64,000 bases of DNA, from NCBI RefSeq assembly GCF_000949135.2, contig NZ_JTAN02000005.1, positions 1-64,000 of the forward strand. Reading direction: 5' to 3'. The position numbers were made by a program, and so were the translations under genes. Under the pieces are notes generated by a model. The model worked only from the letters and a program-made list of their open reading frames with translations, searched no databases and had not been told where the DNA came from. Positions 27,254-36,173 of the stretch are shown piece after piece. Numbering within the stretch: position 1 is the stretch's first letter; each line of letters opens with the position of its first letter. The stretch is from Burkholderia sp. USMB20. Its GTDB lineage: Bacteria; Pseudomonadota; Gammaproteobacteria; Burkholderiales; Burkholderiaceae.

Positions 27254-28090
27254 ATGAACGCCACATCCACCGGCGCACGCAAGCCGTTCGGGCGTCTGCT
27301 GCTGACCGGCGCGGCCGGCAATCTCGGCCGTCAGGTGCGCGGCGCGCTGGCGAACTGGGCCGACGTCGTGCGCGTGAGCGACATCGCCGCGCTGGGCGAC
27401 GCCGCCCCGCACGAAGAAACCCGGGTCGTCGACCTGGCCGACCGGCCGGCGGTGATGGAACTCGTCGACGGCGTCGACGCGATCGTCCACCTCGGCGGCA
27501 TTTCGGTCGACGCGCCGTTCGACGATCTCGTCGATGCGAACATCACCGGCACGTACAACCTGTACGAAGCCGCGCGCAAGCACGGCGTGAAGCGCGTCGT
27601 GTTCGCGAGCTCGAATCATGCGATCGGGTTCCATCCGGTCACGGAAGTGCTCGATGCCGATTCGCCGCAGCGTCCGGACAGCCTGTATGGCGTGACGAAG
27701 TGCTTCGGCGAGTCGCTGTCGCGCTACTACTTCGACCGCTTCGGGATCGAGACGGTGTGCCTGCGGATCGGCTCGTCGTTCGAAGTGCCGAAGAACCCGC
27801 GCATGCTCGTGACGTTCCTCAGCTATCGCGACTTCATCGAGCTCGTGCGCTGCTCGCTGCTGACGAACCGCGTCGGCCACGCGATCGTCTACGGCGTGTC
27901 GGACAATCCGGTGAAGTGGTGGGACAACACGAAGGCCGGCTTCCTCGGCTTCCGGCCGCAGGACAGTTCCGAGCAGTTCGCCGGGCTGTTTCCGGTGACG
28001 GCGCCGAGCGCCGAGTACGACGATCCCGCGCAACGCTTCCAGGGCGGCGGGTTCGTCGTCGGCGAGCCGATGGAGCGCAACGCGAAGTAA
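27254..28090 (+). CDS. udh: NAD-dependent uronate dehydrogenase
   Basis: 278 aa short-chain dehydrogenase (extended type) with LLTGAAGNLGRQVR, DAIVHLGGISVD, FASSNHAIGFHP and the active-site SLYGVTKCFGE (Tyr and Lys). Length and motifs fit bacterial Udh, which oxidises galacturonate and glucuronate to aldarolactones. AAGGAG precedes the ATG. Regulated by the adjacent LacI protein through the palindrome at 27171. Confidence 0.9.
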   Translation: MNATSTGARKPFGRLLLTGAAGNLGRQVRGALANWADVVRVSDIAALGDAAPHEETRVVDLADRPAVMELVDGVDAIVHLGGISVDAPFDDLVDANITGTYNLYEAARKHGVKRVVFASSNHAIGFHPVTEVLDADSPQRPDSLYGVTKCFGESLSRYYFDRFGIETVCLRIGSSFEVPKNPRMLVTFLSYRDFIELVRCSLLTNRVGHAIVYGVSDNPVKWWDNTKAGFLGFRPQDSSEQFAGLFPVTAPSAEYDDPAQRFQGGGFVVGEPMERNAK

Positions 28091-28252
28091 GCGAGGCCGG
28101 CTCGCGCACGTCGATCAGCGCAGGACGTCCGTCGCCTTGTGCCGCTCGTCCACGCCGTCGCTGCGACGTAAGCAAATCCGCGCAGCCGTGCGCGCGGGCC
28201 GGCGCGCGTGAGCCACACCGCAAGACCCGGCGCACGCGTGCGCTCGCCGCGC

Positions 28253-28720
28253 CTACGCGCGCTTGCGCATCGGCCGATGGTGCGCCATCGGCGCAGGCGC
28301 CGGCACCGACTCGGCTTCCTCCTTGCACAGCTTGTCGAGCATGCGTTGCGCGGCGCCCGCGCAATCCTCGCCAGCGGGCTTGTTCGCGATCTCGTCGATC
28401 AGCGTCTGCAGGTTGCGCCGGTTCTGCGCGAGCCGCTGCTCGAGCAGCGCGATTTCGTCGACCTTGTGCCGCAACGCCTCCAGCAGTTCGTCGCGCGGCC
28501 ATGCGCCGAGATCGGGCGGCAGCACCGCGCGGATCTCGTCGAGCGCAAAGCCCGCGCGCTGCGCGCGGTCGATGATCGCGAGCCGCGTCAGCGCTTCCGG
28601 CCCGTATTCGCGATAGCCGTTCGCCTGCCGGCGCGCCGGTTCGAGCAGGCCGCTCGCTTCGTAGAACCGGATGCGCGACGCCGCGATGCCGCTGGTGCGC
28701 GCCAGTTCGCCGATTTTCAT
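28253..28720 (-). CDS. MerR-family transcriptional regulator
   Basis: 155 aa. HTH KIGELARTSGIAASRIRFYE followed by the family wing and a coiled-coil helix (ALRHKVDEIALLEQRLAQN). Divergent from the OYE-like gene across a promoter with 19-bp spacing between -35 and -10, the MerR hallmark. Cys residues near the C-terminus (EDCAGAAQ, KLCKEE) might sense electrophiles or redox state (inference). Confidence 0.85.
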   Translation of the reverse strand: MKIGELARTSGIAASRIRFYEASGLLEPARRQANGYREYGPEALTRLAIIDRAQRAGFALDEIRAVLPPDLGAWPRDELLEALRHKVDEIALLEQRLAQNRRNLQTLIDEIANKPAGEDCAGAAQRMLDKLCKEEAESVPAPAPMAHHRPMRKRA

Positions 28721-28739
28721 GCTTGTGCTCCAGAGGGGC

Positions 28740-28770
28740 TTGACCTTGAAGCTGACTTTAAAGTTATGGT
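28740..28770 (+). promoter_or_regulatory. MerR-type promoter of the OYE-like gene
   Basis: TTGACC, 19-bp spacer, TATGGT. The stretched spacer holds ACTTTAAAGT, a perfect palindrome. Lies 29 bp upstream of the ATG. Confidence 0.5.
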
Positions 28771-28798
28771 TGGGCATCGTCAATCGAGGAAGTCCACC

Positions 28799-30034
28799 AT
28801 GAACCTGTTTGCGCCCCTCACGCTGCCCAATGGCGCGGTGATTCCGAACCGGCTCGCGAAGGCCGCGATGGAAGAGAACATGGCCGATGCGGATCACGCG
28901 CCGTCCGACGCGTTGCTGCGCCTGTACCAGGCGTGGGCCGACGGCCGGGCCGGCCTGATCCTGACCGGCAACGTGATGGTGGACGGCCGCGCGATGACGG
29001 GGCCGAACGGCGTCGTGCTCGACGGCGACGCGCATCTCGACCGCTTTCGGCGGTGGACGCAGGTCGCGCGCTCCGGCGGCGCGCACGTGTGGATGCAGAT
29101 CAACCATCCGGGGCGCCAGATGCAGGCGGCGCTCGGCCAGACGACGCTCGCGCCGTCGGCCGTGCCGCTCGCGCTCGGCGCGCTGTCGAAGCAGTTTCCG
29201 GTGCCGAAGGAGATGACGGAAGCCGACATCGCCGACGTGCAGCAGCGCTTCGTGCGCGCCGCGCAGCTTGCCGAGCAAAGCGGCTTCACCGGCGTGCAGA
29301 TCCACGCGGCGCACGGTTACCTGCTGAGCCAGTTCCTGTCGCCGCTGACGAACCGCCGGCAGGATGCGTGGGGCGGCAGCATCGAGCACCGCGCGCGGCT
29401 ACTGCTCGACATCGTGCGCGCGGTGCGTGCGACGGTATCGCCGGCGTTCGTCGTGTCGGTCAAGCTGAATTCGGCCGATTTCCAGCGCGGCGGCTTCAGC
29501 GCGGACGATGCGAAGCGCGTCGTCGAACTGCTGAATCCGCTGGGCGTCGATCTCGTCGAACTGTCAGGCGGCAGCTACGAAGTGCCGGCGATGCAGGGCG
29601 AGGCGCGCGACGGACGCACGCTGGCACGCGAAGCGTATTTCCTCGAATTCGCACGGGACATCACGGCGGTCGCGGCGATGCCGCTGATGGTCACGGGCGG
29701 GATCCGGCGTCGCGCGGTGGCCGAGCAGGTGGTCGCGAGCGGCGTGGCGATGGTCGGCATCGCGACCGCGCTGTCGATCGAGCCGAACCTGCCGCGCGAC
29801 TGGCAGGCAGGCAAGGACAGCGCGCCGGCGCTGCAGCCGATCCGATGGAAGAACAAGGCGCTGGGCGCGCTGGCGAACATGGCCGTCGTGAAGTTCCAGC
29901 TCGCACGGCTGAGCGTCGGGCGGCGCACGCATCCGCGCGTGTCGCCGCTGCGCGCGCTGGTGTCGCAGCAACTCGCCGCGCAGTGTCAGACGCGGGGGTA
30001 CCGCAAGTGGATGGCGGGGCGGGCGGCGCGCTAG
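28799..30034 (+). CDS. Old Yellow Enzyme / NADH:flavin oxidoreductase family protein
   Basis: 411 aa FMN-binding TIM barrel. Signatures: PLTLPNGAVIPNRLAKAAM at the N-terminus, MQINHPGRQ, VQIHAAHGYLLSQFLSP with NRR, and MVTGGIRRR near the FMN phosphate site. Members reduce activated C=C bonds of electrophiles. AGGAAG precedes the start. Likely induced by the adjacent MerR regulator in response to reactive enones or quinones (inference). Substrate unknown. Confidence 0.87.
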   Translation: MNLFAPLTLPNGAVIPNRLAKAAMEENMADADHAPSDALLRLYQAWADGRAGLILTGNVMVDGRAMTGPNGVVLDGDAHLDRFRRWTQVARSGGAHVWMQINHPGRQMQAALGQTTLAPSAVPLALGALSKQFPVPKEMTEADIADVQQRFVRAAQLAEQSGFTGVQIHAAHGYLLSQFLSPLTNRRQDAWGGSIEHRARLLLDIVRAVRATVSPAFVVSVKLNSADFQRGGFSADDAKRVVELLNPLGVDLVELSGGSYEVPAMQGEARDGRTLAREAYFLEFARDITAVAAMPLMVTGGIRRRAVAEQVVASGVAMVGIATALSIEPNLPRDWQAGKDSAPALQPIRWKNKALGALANMAVVKFQLARLSVGRRTHPRVSPLRALVSQQLAAQCQTRGYRKWMAGRAAR

Positions 30035-30070
30035 CCGCGCACGCGGCGCGTCGGGCTGCCCGAGGCCCGC

Positions 30071-30394
30071 TCACACCGGATACGCGTCGTCGACCTTCAG
30101 GTTCGCGAGCCGGAACAGCGTGCGCAGCGTCTGCGGATGAATGTCGCGGTGCGCGGCGAGCGACGTCAGCATGAAGTCGAGGACCTTCGCGTAGCGCAGC
30201 AGCACGAGGCAGTGCGCGAGATCCGCGTTGCCGCCGCGCATGGCTTCCGCGTAGCTGACCATCCGGGTCGACAGCGTGCGCGCCATCTCGAGTTCCATCT
30301 GCTGCTTTTCCGTCCATTCGGGCTGCGGCTGTTCGAGCAGTTTCGCGAGGAAGATCTGGAACGACGTATCGGACGAATTGGGCAGCGCATCCAT
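30071..30394 (-). CDS. Conserved hypothetical protein
   Basis: 107 aa, predicted mainly helical and soluble; begins MDALPNSSDTSFQIFLAKLL and contains LAHCLVLLRYAKVLDFMLTSL. No signal peptide and no motif I recognise. It lies convergent to the OYE-like gene. The start is chosen as the first Met giving a compact protein; the frame remains open upstream. Confidence 0.5.
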   Translation of the reverse strand: MDALPNSSDTSFQIFLAKLLEQPQPEWTEKQQMELEMARTLSTRMVSYAEAMRGGNADLAHCLVLLRYAKVLDFMLTSLAAHRDIHPQTLRTLFRLANLKVDDAYPV

Positions 30395-31017
30395 GATGTG
30401 CCTCGCAGCTTGCGTGGATCGTTCGGGCGTATCCGGGGACGGTCCCGATCCGGGTTGGTGTTCGCGCCGATCGTCGGCGCGGCTGTCACTGCAATGCGAA
30501 TGCAGGTTCCGTACCAGCCCTCGATCCGATTGTTGAGCACTGTTGACGCGGGGCGCGGCAACGGTCATCGCGTCCCGCCGGGACTGGCTTGCACGGAAAA
30601 TCGGGCAGGGCGCCCATCCGCCGCGCGCGATCGCGGTCGGCCGCGCGACAGGGGCCGGACGGACGAAATGCTTCAGCGATGTAACGTAACGCCGGGTTGA
30701 AAACGGTCGAGTGTGTCGATCGACGAAGCGCTGCAAGGTCGCGGAGCATGGGCGTCGGCGGCGTCCCCGCGGCCTCGGGACGGTCTCGTGCGGCGAGCCG
30801 CGACGCCACCCGCCGCCACCCGCCGCGCATTGAAGGCGCGCGCCGCATGCGCCGGATGTTTCATATCCGAGACGTTTTTTTCGCGGCCCGCCGGACGCAC
30901 GTGCAACCGGCGTCACGCGCGCCCTCCAACTGGCCCACCGAATAACCGGACAACTGTTCATGGGCAGCGGCGCCGGGTTCGCGAACAATCACCGCATCAT
31001 CCCCCGCGAGGTTCGAC
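30395..31017. other. Intergenic region, nothing recognisable
   Basis: About 620 bp between the divergent hypothetical gene and the LysE exporter. Several frames are open because of high GC, but none has a family resemblance or start signals. It should contain both promoters. Confidence 0.4.
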
Positions 31018-31650
31018 ATGAGCGTCCACGCCTTCTTCTCGGCCAACCTGCTGCTGGCCTACGCGGCTTACTTCGTCGGCACGGGCAGCCCCGGCCCGAG
31101 CAATCTCGCGATCATGTCGGTCGCCGCGAACCACGGCCGCAAGGCGGCGCTCGCGTTCGCGCTCGGCGTGATCTCCGGTTCGATGTGCTGGGCGACGGTG
31201 GCCGCTTTGGGTGTTTCGGCCGCGCTGCTCGCATGGTCGAAGCTGCTGCTCGCGATCAAGCTGTTCGGCGGCGTGTATCTGCTGTGGCTCGCGTTCAAGT
31301 CCGGCCGCACCGCGTGGTCGGCGAAGGCGGGCGCCGCGCTGAAAGCTGCGCCCGAGCAGACGCTGTCGCGCTTCTTTGCGCGCGGCGCGATGCTTCACCT
31401 GACGAATCCGAAAGCGATCCTGGTGTGGGTGTCGATCGTCGCGCTGTCGTCGAACGGCGCGGGCGCGTCGCACGGCGCCGTCGTGCCGGGCTGCCTCGCG
31501 ATCGGATGCGCGGTGTTCGGCGGTTATGCGCTGGTGTTCTCGACGGACGGTGCACGCCGGCTGTACGTGCGCGGCCGCCGCATGATGGACGCGTGTCTCG
31601 CGGTGGTGTTCGGGCTCGCCGGGGTCCGGCTGCTCGCGTCCAACGTGTGA
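31018..31650 (+). CDS. LysE/RhtB-family amino-acid exporter
   Basis: 210 aa with about six membrane segments. The family motif GTGSPGPSNLAIMSVAANHG is near the N-terminus, and NPKAILVWVSIVAL is the conserved TM4 region. Exports an amino acid or homoserine lactone-type compound; substrate unknown. GAGG lies before the ATG. Confidence 0.88.
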   Translation: MSVHAFFSANLLLAYAAYFVGTGSPGPSNLAIMSVAANHGRKAALAFALGVISGSMCWATVAALGVSAALLAWSKLLLAIKLFGGVYLLWLAFKSGRTAWSAKAGAALKAAPEQTLSRFFARGAMLHLTNPKAILVWVSIVALSSNGAGASHGAVVPGCLAIGCAVFGGYALVFSTDGARRLYVRGRRMMDACLAVVFGLAGVRLLASNV

Positions 31651-31713
31651 GCGAACCCGCCGCGGTCACCGGAACCCGAATCCCGGAACCGCGAATCCCC
31701 GAATCCGAAAACA

Positions 31714-31747
31714 GACGATCCGCCGCGCACACACGCGGCGGATCGTC
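31714..31747 (-). terminator. Hairpin terminator for the GapN-like gene
   Basis: Perfect 14-bp stem GACGATCCGCCGCG / CGCGGCGGATCGTC with a 6-nt loop. On the minus strand it is followed by TGTTTTC. It lies between two convergent genes and may serve both. Confidence 0.6.
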
Positions 31748-31773
31748 GATCGCGCCGTCCCGGCTTCAGCGCT

Positions 31774-33402
31774 TCAGAAGATGAAGCCGGTATTGATGAA
31801 CTTCGAGTAGTGATCGGACACGATCGAATCGAGCAGCTGCTTGCTGCCGTCGGTCTGCTTCGCCGCGACCATCGAGCGGATCGAGAACGCGCGCAGCGCG
31901 TCGCTCACCGACAGCGTGCCTTCCGCCGAATCCTTGCGCCCGGCGAACGGGAACACGTCCGGCCCGCGCTGGCACTGGCAGTTGATGTTCACGCGGCACA
32001 CCTGGTTCACGAGCGGATCGACGAGCGCGCCGATCTGCGCCGGATCGGAACCGAAGATGCTGACCTGCTGCCCGTGCTCCGAGGTCGTCACGTAATCGAG
32101 CGCGGTTTCCACGTCGTCGAACGGCGCAACCGGAATGATCGGCCCGAACTGCTCCTCGCGATACAGCTTCATCCCTTCGGACACCGGATACACGACGGCC
32201 GGGTAGAACAGCGTCTTGCTGAACTCGCCGCCCGAGTGGTTGACGACCTGCGCGCCCTTGGCCTTCGCGTCGTCGATCGCGTCGGTCATGTACGCGGTGC
32301 GATGCATGCCCGGCAGCGGCGTGATGCTCACGCCTTTCTCCCACGGCATGCCGATCTTCAGCTGTTCGAGCGCGGCGGTGAAGCGTTTCAGGAATTCGTC
32401 GACGATCGAGCGGTGCACGAGCAGCATCTTCAGCGCGGTACAGCGCTGGCCGTTGAACGACAGCGCGCCGAGCAGGCACTCCTTCACGGTGAGGTCGAGA
32501 TCGGCGTCGGGCAGCACGATCGCCGCGTTCTTCGCGTCGAGGCCGAGGATCGCGCGCAGCCGGTGCGACTTCGGATGCTGCTTCTTCAGGTGATCGGCGA
32601 CCTTGCTCGAACCGATCAGCGCGAGCACGTTGATCTTGCCCGACGCGAGCATGTGCGGCACGACCACCGCGCCCGGCGCGTAAATCGTGTTGATCACGCC
32701 CTTCGGGAACGCGTCGCGGAACGCCTCGAGCAGCGGCTCGAACAGCAGCGTGCCGTATTGCGGCGGCTTGAACACCACCGTGTTGCCCATCAGTAGCGCG
32801 GGGATCAGCGTCGCGAAGGTCTCGTTCAGCGGATAGTTGTACGGCCCCATGCACAGCACGACGCCGAGCGGCGTGCGGCGGATCTGGCCGATCGTGCCTT
32901 CCGCGATCACGAAGCGCGAGTTCGCGTTGTCGAGCTCCTTCAGCGCGTCGATCGTCTGCGCCATGTACGTGACGGTGCGGTCGAACTCCTTCTGCGAATC
33001 GGCGAGGCTCTTGCCGATCTCCCACATGATCAGGTTCACGACCAGCTCGCGCTGCGCGACCATCCGCTTGATGAAGTCCTGCATGCAGGCGATGCGCTGC
33101 TCGACCTTCATCGTCGGCCACTCGCCGCGGCCCGAGTCGTACGCGCGCACCGCGGCGTCGAGCGCCGCGTCGCTTTCCGTCTCGCCCATCACCGGATAGC
33201 TGCCGATCTCCATCTGCGCGACGCTGCCGTCCGGCTGGCGCACGCACACGGGCGACAGCACGGTCTTCGTCGTGCCGTCCCACGGACGCAGCTCGCCGTC
33301 GACCAGCGACACGCGCTGGTGGATGGGGGCTGCGAGCCGGAACTCGGCGGGGATGTCCTGATAGGCGGGAAACAGCTGCTGCAGGGAAGCGGAATCGGGC
33401 AT
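31774..33402 (-). CDS. Aldehyde dehydrogenase, GapN-like (NADP-dependent non-phosphorylating type)
   Basis: 542 aa, longer than usual. The catalytic Cys lies in SFNGQRCTALKML, the GapN-type motif, and PFGPIIPVAPF is conserved. The usual ELGGK general-base motif reads LGLDAKNAAIVL here, so the canonical Glu is missing; this may be a subfamily trait. Family annotation is often NADP-dependent glyceraldehyde-3-phosphate dehydrogenase. The nearby LysR and DUF1338 dioxygenase recall the P. putida amaB-lysR-hglS lysine catabolic locus, so a semialdehyde substrate in that pathway is an alternative. Confidence 0.75.
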   Translation of the reverse strand: MPDSASLQQLFPAYQDIPAEFRLAAPIHQRVSLVDGELRPWDGTTKTVLSPVCVRQPDGSVAQMEIGSYPVMGETESDAALDAAVRAYDSGRGEWPTMKVEQRIACMQDFIKRMVAQRELVVNLIMWEIGKSLADSQKEFDRTVTYMAQTIDALKELDNANSRFVIAEGTIGQIRRTPLGVVLCMGPYNYPLNETFATLIPALLMGNTVVFKPPQYGTLLFEPLLEAFRDAFPKGVINTIYAPGAVVVPHMLASGKINVLALIGSSKVADHLKKQHPKSHRLRAILGLDAKNAAIVLPDADLDLTVKECLLGALSFNGQRCTALKMLLVHRSIVDEFLKRFTAALEQLKIGMPWEKGVSITPLPGMHRTAYMTDAIDDAKAKGAQVVNHSGGEFSKTLFYPAVVYPVSEGMKLYREEQFGPIIPVAPFDDVETALDYVTTSEHGQQVSIFGSDPAQIGALVDPLVNQVCRVNINCQCQRGPDVFPFAGRKDSAEGTLSVSDALRAFSIRSMVAAKQTDGSKQLLDSIVSDHYSKFINTGFIF

Positions 33403-33865
33403 GACGGTCTCGTTTGACGGGGGTGTCCGGTAAGGACGGGCGATGCGGAATCCTGAGCTGAACGATCCTCGATCCTGAATCGGCATGATGACGCGCGGAC
33501 GACGGGACGTCACGCGTCGGCATGGCTGAAACGCGGAATGGAACCAGTTCCATTAAAAAGGAACGCCGAGCCGATTGCAAGATTTGCCGAATGCCATCGC
33601 ACCGCGCGTAAACAATTTGAAGGATTGTGTCCGAATGGCGGGTATAAGCCGTTCGGTGCGTACGCAAACGTTTCACTTCGGCCGCATTGAGCGGATAATG
33701 ACCCGGCGCGGCGAAGAAAAAATTGCCCGGAACCTGAGAGAAAACAGACGCAGTGAAGAAAAGAGAGAAGGTCCGCCGCGCTGCCGAAGCGAGGTCGGCT
33801 GCCCGGAGCGCCGGGTCGGGGTTGCCCGGCTCGGCGCGCACCGGACCTCCGGTGACGCGTCGCGA
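33403..33865. promoter_or_regulatory. Upstream region of the GapN-like gene with a strong palindrome
   Basis: 460 bp between the LysR stop and the dehydrogenase start on the same strand. At 33537-33554 sits a perfect 18-bp palindrome, AATGGAAC-CA-GTTCCATT, 135 bp upstream of the start, a likely repressor or activator site. No gene seen. Confidence 0.5.
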
Positions 33866-34819
33866 TCACTCGACGTCTTCGTCGTCCTCTGCATCCATGT
33901 CATCGTCCTCCCTGTCCCGCCCCGGCGCCGCATACGCGCTCGCCTGTTCCAGCAACCACGCCCGAAACGATTCCAGCGGCTTGCTGTGGCTGAACTCCGT
34001 CGGATACACGAGGTAGTACGCCGAATCGCCGACCGTCGCCGCGTCGCACGGCACGACGAGGCCGAGCTGCTGCAACTGTTCCTCGACGAAGAACTTCGGC
34101 ACCAGCGCGACGCCGAGCCCGGCCGCGGCCGCGCTGATCAGCATCGTGTGCAGCTCGTAGCGCACGCCCTGCATCGTGCGGATGTCCTCGACGCCGTGCG
34201 TCTCGAACCACTGCGCCCACGCGCCGGGACGCGTGGTCGAGTGCAGCAGCGGATACGCGAGCAGATCCTCGACGCGTTCGACCGGCCCGTCGAGCAGCGC
34301 CGGCGAGCAGATCGGCACGACTTCCTCGCCGAACAGGTAGTCGGACGACGTGCCGGGCCAGGTCGGCTTGCCGTAGTGGATCGCGGCCTCGAAGTGGGTG
34401 TCCTCGAACGAGAACAGGTCGGTGCGGCTGCCCATGTTCACGCGCACGTCCGGCGTGCGGTCGTAGAAGCTCTTGATGCGAGGAATCAGCCAGTGCGACG
34501 CGAAGGTCGGCAGCACCGCGAGTTCCAGGTAGCCGCCGCCGCTGCCGTGCGCGATGATCGACAGCGTGTCGCGGTCGAGCGCCTCCAGCGCGCGCCGCAC
34601 CTGCGTGCCGTACAGCTTGCCGGCGCGCGTCAGCACGACGCGCTGCTTCACGCGCGCGAACAGCCGCACGCCGAGGCTCGCCTCGAGCGTCGCGATCTGC
34701 CGCGATACCGCGCTTTCGGTCAGGAACAGCTCCTTGGCCGCGTGCGTGAAGCTCTCGTGGCGCGCCGCGGCTTCGAAAGCCACGAGCGCACCCATGTTGG
34801 GGATCTTGAATTTGCGCAT
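33866..34819 (-). CDS. LysR-family transcriptional regulator (GcvA-like)
   Basis: 317 aa. HTH with HESFTHAAKELFLTESAVSRQ and LTRAGKLYGTQVRRAL; the ligand domain has the GcvA-type features ADLF-like acidic loop and HSTTRPGAWAQWF. The C-terminus carries an unusual acidic tail (DREDDDMDAEDDEDVE). Divergent from the DUF1338 gene and upstream of the aldehyde dehydrogenase in the same direction, so it may control both. Confidence 0.88.
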   Translation of the reverse strand: MRKFKIPNMGALVAFEAAARHESFTHAAKELFLTESAVSRQIATLEASLGVRLFARVKQRVVLTRAGKLYGTQVRRALEALDRDTLSIIAHGSGGGYLELAVLPTFASHWLIPRIKSFYDRTPDVRVNMGSRTDLFSFEDTHFEAAIHYGKPTWPGTSSDYLFGEEVVPICSPALLDGPVERVEDLLAYPLLHSTTRPGAWAQWFETHGVEDIRTMQGVRYELHTMLISAAAAGLGVALVPKFFVEEQLQQLGLVVPCDAATVGDSAYYLVYPTEFSHSKPLESFRAWLLEQASAYAAPGRDREDDDMDAEDDEDVE

Positions 34820-35046
34820 GATGCTCGTTTTGTCTGACGAACGGACCGGCCCGCGGCGGGCCGTCGGACGCGTGTGGGGATCGCGAATAATTCCAAAAAC
34901 TCATCACGTGTCAATTTAATCTCGCTTTACGCCCCGCTGCAACCCTTTGAATAATGCATCCCACGCAAGGCCAGGCGCCCGCTGGGCGGCCGGCCAATCG
35001 AGTTGCCGGCACGTTTGCCGGCGGTCCCCCGAACACGAGAATCCTG

Positions 35047-36075
35047 ATGCGCAATCCGAATATCGAGAGCTTGCTGACGAAGCTGCTGGGACAGGCGAAG
35101 ACCGACGCCCTGTTCGCGACCCTGAACATGCCGGCCATCCTCGACGAATGGGAAACCGACGTCGTCACGCGCGCGGAAATCGCGCAGGCGATGAACATGG
35201 CGCTGTTCGAAGGGCTGCTCGAACGTTCGGCGAACGGCCGCGCGTATACGGCCGATGCCATCGAAAACGGCGGCTCGGTCTACTTCGACCACGGCGCGCT
35301 GCGCACGGTGCGCTGGCCGCACACGGGCGCGCTGCCGCCGGGCGAGGCCGCGTTCACGCGCATCCTGCGTCCGCTCGGCTTCCGCCTGAACGGCCGCTAT
35401 CCGCTCGACAAGCTCGGCATGACCGGCCGCGCGTATGCGCACGAAGACGCGCCGGACGAGATCGCGCAGTTCTTCGTCAGCGAACTGCATCCGGAGCGCT
35501 TCTCGAAGGAATTCCAGCAGGCCGTGACGAACGTCGTGAGTTCGTCGCGCGATCCGCTGTCGCCGGCGGCCGTCGCGCTTCTGTGGGAGATCGAGCGCGA
35601 AGGCTGGCTGTCGCTCGACGCCGCGCATGCGCTGCTGCCCGAGATCGTCGGTGCGTTCGCGCGCCAGCACGACCTGCCGAACGAACTCGACTACGAAACG
35701 CTGCTGCTCGAATCGGCCGAGATGGCGTGGATCGCGACCGAAGGCAACGCGTTCAACCATGCGACCGATCGCGTGGCCGACGTGTTCAAGCTGTCCGACG
35801 ACGAGAAGGCGAAGGGGCGGCCGATGAAGCCGGAAGTCGAGCGCTCGCGTTCGGGCCGCGTGTTCCAGACCGCGTATCGCGCGGACATCGTCGAGCGCGA
35901 GTTCCGCACGCGCGACGGCGGCACGGTGAAGCGCAACGTGCCGGGCTCGTTCTACGAGTTCATCACGCGCCGTCGCACGTTCGACCAGGCGGCGCGCCGC
36001 TGGGTGACGGACCTGCGTTTCGATGCGGGCAACGCGCAGGGCATCTTCAAGATGACGGTGAACGCGGCGAAGTAA
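35047..36075 (+). CDS. DUF1338 protein, 2-oxoadipate dioxygenase/decarboxylase (HglS-like)
   Basis: 342 aa. It shows the family metal-binding region YFDHGALRTV near the N-terminus and a C-terminal NVPGSFYEFITRR with Glu; these fit the VOC-type Fe(II) site of HglS, which converts 2-oxoadipate to D-2-hydroxyglutarate in lysine breakdown. It is shorter than P. putida HglS, so another 2-oxoacid substrate is possible. The start follows ACGAGA. Its terminator has been split by an IS element. Confidence 0.75.
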   Translation: MRNPNIESLLTKLLGQAKTDALFATLNMPAILDEWETDVVTRAEIAQAMNMALFEGLLERSANGRAYTADAIENGGSVYFDHGALRTVRWPHTGALPPGEAAFTRILRPLGFRLNGRYPLDKLGMTGRAYAHEDAPDEIAQFFVSELHPERFSKEFQQAVTNVVSSSRDPLSPAAVALLWEIEREGWLSLDAAHALLPEIVGAFARQHDLPNELDYETLLLESAEMAWIATEGNAFNHATDRVADVFKLSDDEKAKGRPMKPEVERSRSGRVFQTAYRADIVEREFRTRDGGTVKRNVPGSFYEFITRRRTFDQAARRWVTDLRFDAGNAQGIFKMTVNAAK

Positions 36076-36094
36076 GCGCGACGCCGCACGAAAA

Positions 36095-36123
36095 AAACGG
36101 GCCGGTGGCTGAGCATAAGCCAC
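36095..36123 (+). terminator. Terminator of the DUF1338 gene, interrupted by an IS (5' part)
   Basis: 5' arm AAACGGGCCGGTGGCT (36095-36110), loop GAGCATA (36111-36117) and the first six bases of the 3' arm (AGCCAC). The remaining CGGCCCGTTT lies at 37574-37583, beyond the IS. Joined, the arms make a perfect 16-bp stem with A and T flanks, a bidirectional terminator. Confidence 0.85.
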
Positions 36124-36173
36124 TGAACTGCACCCCAAAAGTTGGACTAGATCCAATCTTTGGGGTGTTTTTC

